Assembly: GCA_963820055.1 (NCBI GenBank)
Contig: CAWFYJ010000003.1
Location: 434,001 to 498,000, forward strand
Origin: RHKX01 sp963820055
Lineage (GTDB): Bacteria; Actinomycetota; Thermoleophilia; Solirubrobacterales; 70-9
Length of the DNA stretch: 64,000 nt
Direction of reading: 5' to 3'
A model generated the notes under the pieces. The model was not told the DNA's origin and did no database searches. It was given only the letters and a program-made list of their open reading frames with translations. Below are positions 63,556 to 64,000 of the stretch, one piece after another (position 1 is the first letter of the stretch; the number at the start of each line of letters is the position of its first letter). A program made the translations under genes and the position numbers.

Positions 63556-63820
63556 GCCCGGCCCGGGCGGCCCCGACTGGACGGCCGGTTACGACTGGAC
63601 GGCCACCCATCACGCCGATTCGCGCTGCCTGGAGCTCTGCCCGATCTGCCGCGGCGCCGAGATCCTCCGCGGCGCCGGCGGCCCGGAGCTGCGTGGCCAG
63701 CTCGACGACGTCGGTCGCGAGGCGCTGCTGACCCTGCGCTCGCTCGTCGACCACTACCTCGAGCGGATCGACCAGAGGCCCAGCGACGCCGACCGGGTCC
63801 AGCACATCCCGATCGACTGA
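63449..63820 (+). CDS. Small protein of unknown function overlapping arsA-like gene
   Basis: 123 residues from the ATG at 63449, overlapping the end of the ATPase gene by 107 bases in another frame. A Pro/Gly-rich start (~40 residues) is followed by a short domain with CLELCPICRGAEILR, a CxxxCxxC cluster suited to metal binding, and a helix (ALLTLRSLVDHYLERI). Small proteins with this CPICR motif are found beside actinobacterial ArsA-like ATPases, as I recall, and may be their partner. Function unknown. Confidence 0.7.
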   Translation: MTAPDEQSNPPPPPTEGTEIPFRDEPGPGATGSGPEPGPGGPDWTAGYDWTATHHADSRCLELCPICRGAEILRGAGGPELRGQLDDVGREALLTLRSLVDHYLERIDQRPSDADRVQHIPID

Positions 63821-63832
63821 CCGGGGCCGGGC

Positions 63833-64000
63833 TCAGCCCTCGCCGGGGCCGGGGAGCTCGGCGATCAGCTTCCGGTCGTGCTCGTAGTCGAGGCGCTCGG
63901 CCGCGGCCGCGGGCGCCAGCCAGTCGAGGACGTCGACCTCCTCGTTGGGCGTGAACTCGCCCTCGCGCGGCTCCATCAGCCAGTAGCGGACGGTCTTGCG
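63833..64000 (-). CDS. NUDIX hydrolase, 3' end only
   Basis: Cut by the right edge of the window. The 55 C-terminal residues (KTVRYWLMEPREGEFTPNEE, then VDVLDWLAPAAAAERLDYEH and DRKLIAEL) match the end of MutT/8-oxo-dGTP diphosphatase-like NUDIX proteins of actinobacteria. The NUDIX box itself lies outside. Convergent with the preceding small gene. Confidence 0.75.
   Translation of the reverse strand, partial: RKTVRYWLMEPREGEFTPNEEVDVLDWLAPAAAAERLDYEHDRKLIAELPGPGEG

Overview
The window is about 64 kb of very GC-rich DNA (my estimate is roughly 70%). It has dense coding on both strands, frequent GTG/TTG starts and many ATGA/GTGA start-stop overlaps. The gene set is actinobacterial: ClpC with a double N-domain, a tilS-hpt-ftsH-folP-folB-folK chain, coaX-dus, greA, a MerR-linked class III cyclase and an ALDH-DUF779 pair. 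It most resembles deep-branching Actinomycetota of the Thermoleophilia/Solirubrobacterales type; that placement is an inference. I found no rRNA, tRNA, CRISPR array, insertion sequence or prophage.

Layout. 1-7.65 kb (minus): a phosphate operon pstS-pstC-pstA-pstB, continued by five unknown genes (lipoprotein, two zinc-ribbon proteins, two exported proteins). From pstB to the left edge the reading frames break repeatedly, and every break I checked is one surplus base. 7.8-12.2 kb: two small exported proteins, a short unknown gene and clpC. 12.5-23.5 kb: housekeeping genes (GNAT, greA, dus-coaX, a GST-like protein, folK/folB/folP, ftsH, hpt, tilS) and a MerR-cyclase fusion. 23.5-31.5 kb: an acyltransferase/SDR pair, two coiled-coil proteins, a nucleoside phosphorylase, an 860-residue three-module cell-wall hydrolase, an unannotated-looking gene at about 29.86-30.69 kb with no canonical start, and a sirtuin. 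31.5-36 kb: a HADH-ECH fusion, PadR with an SRPBCC protein, and an acyl-CoA dehydrogenase.

36.2-57.6 kb is the accessory-looking part. An operon tetR-potD-potB-potC-potA-amine oxidase (polyamine-type import and oxidation) is followed by a second TetR, a cupin and an aldehyde dehydrogenase with DUF779. There are also three PYROXD2/CrtI-like FAD oxidoreductases, a Rieske oxygenase of the quaternary-ammonium type, an acyl-CoA dehydrogenase, an ADP-forming acyl-CoA synthetase, a P450 and a class III aminotransferase. Two divergent promoters here carry the same 16-bp palindrome (TTGAC-CTTGTA-GTCAA), and the same arms recur upstream of the acyl-CoA dehydrogenase at 36.1 kb. I read this as one regulon for taking up and breaking down an amine or N-methylated compound and feeding the product into acyl-CoA metabolism. 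The substrate is not determined by the sequence.

57.6-64 kb: two small unknown genes, a Bcp peroxiredoxin, two tandem Ca2+/cation exchangers, a lipoprotein, an ArsA-like ATPase with an overlapping small gene, and the 3' end of a NUDIX gene.
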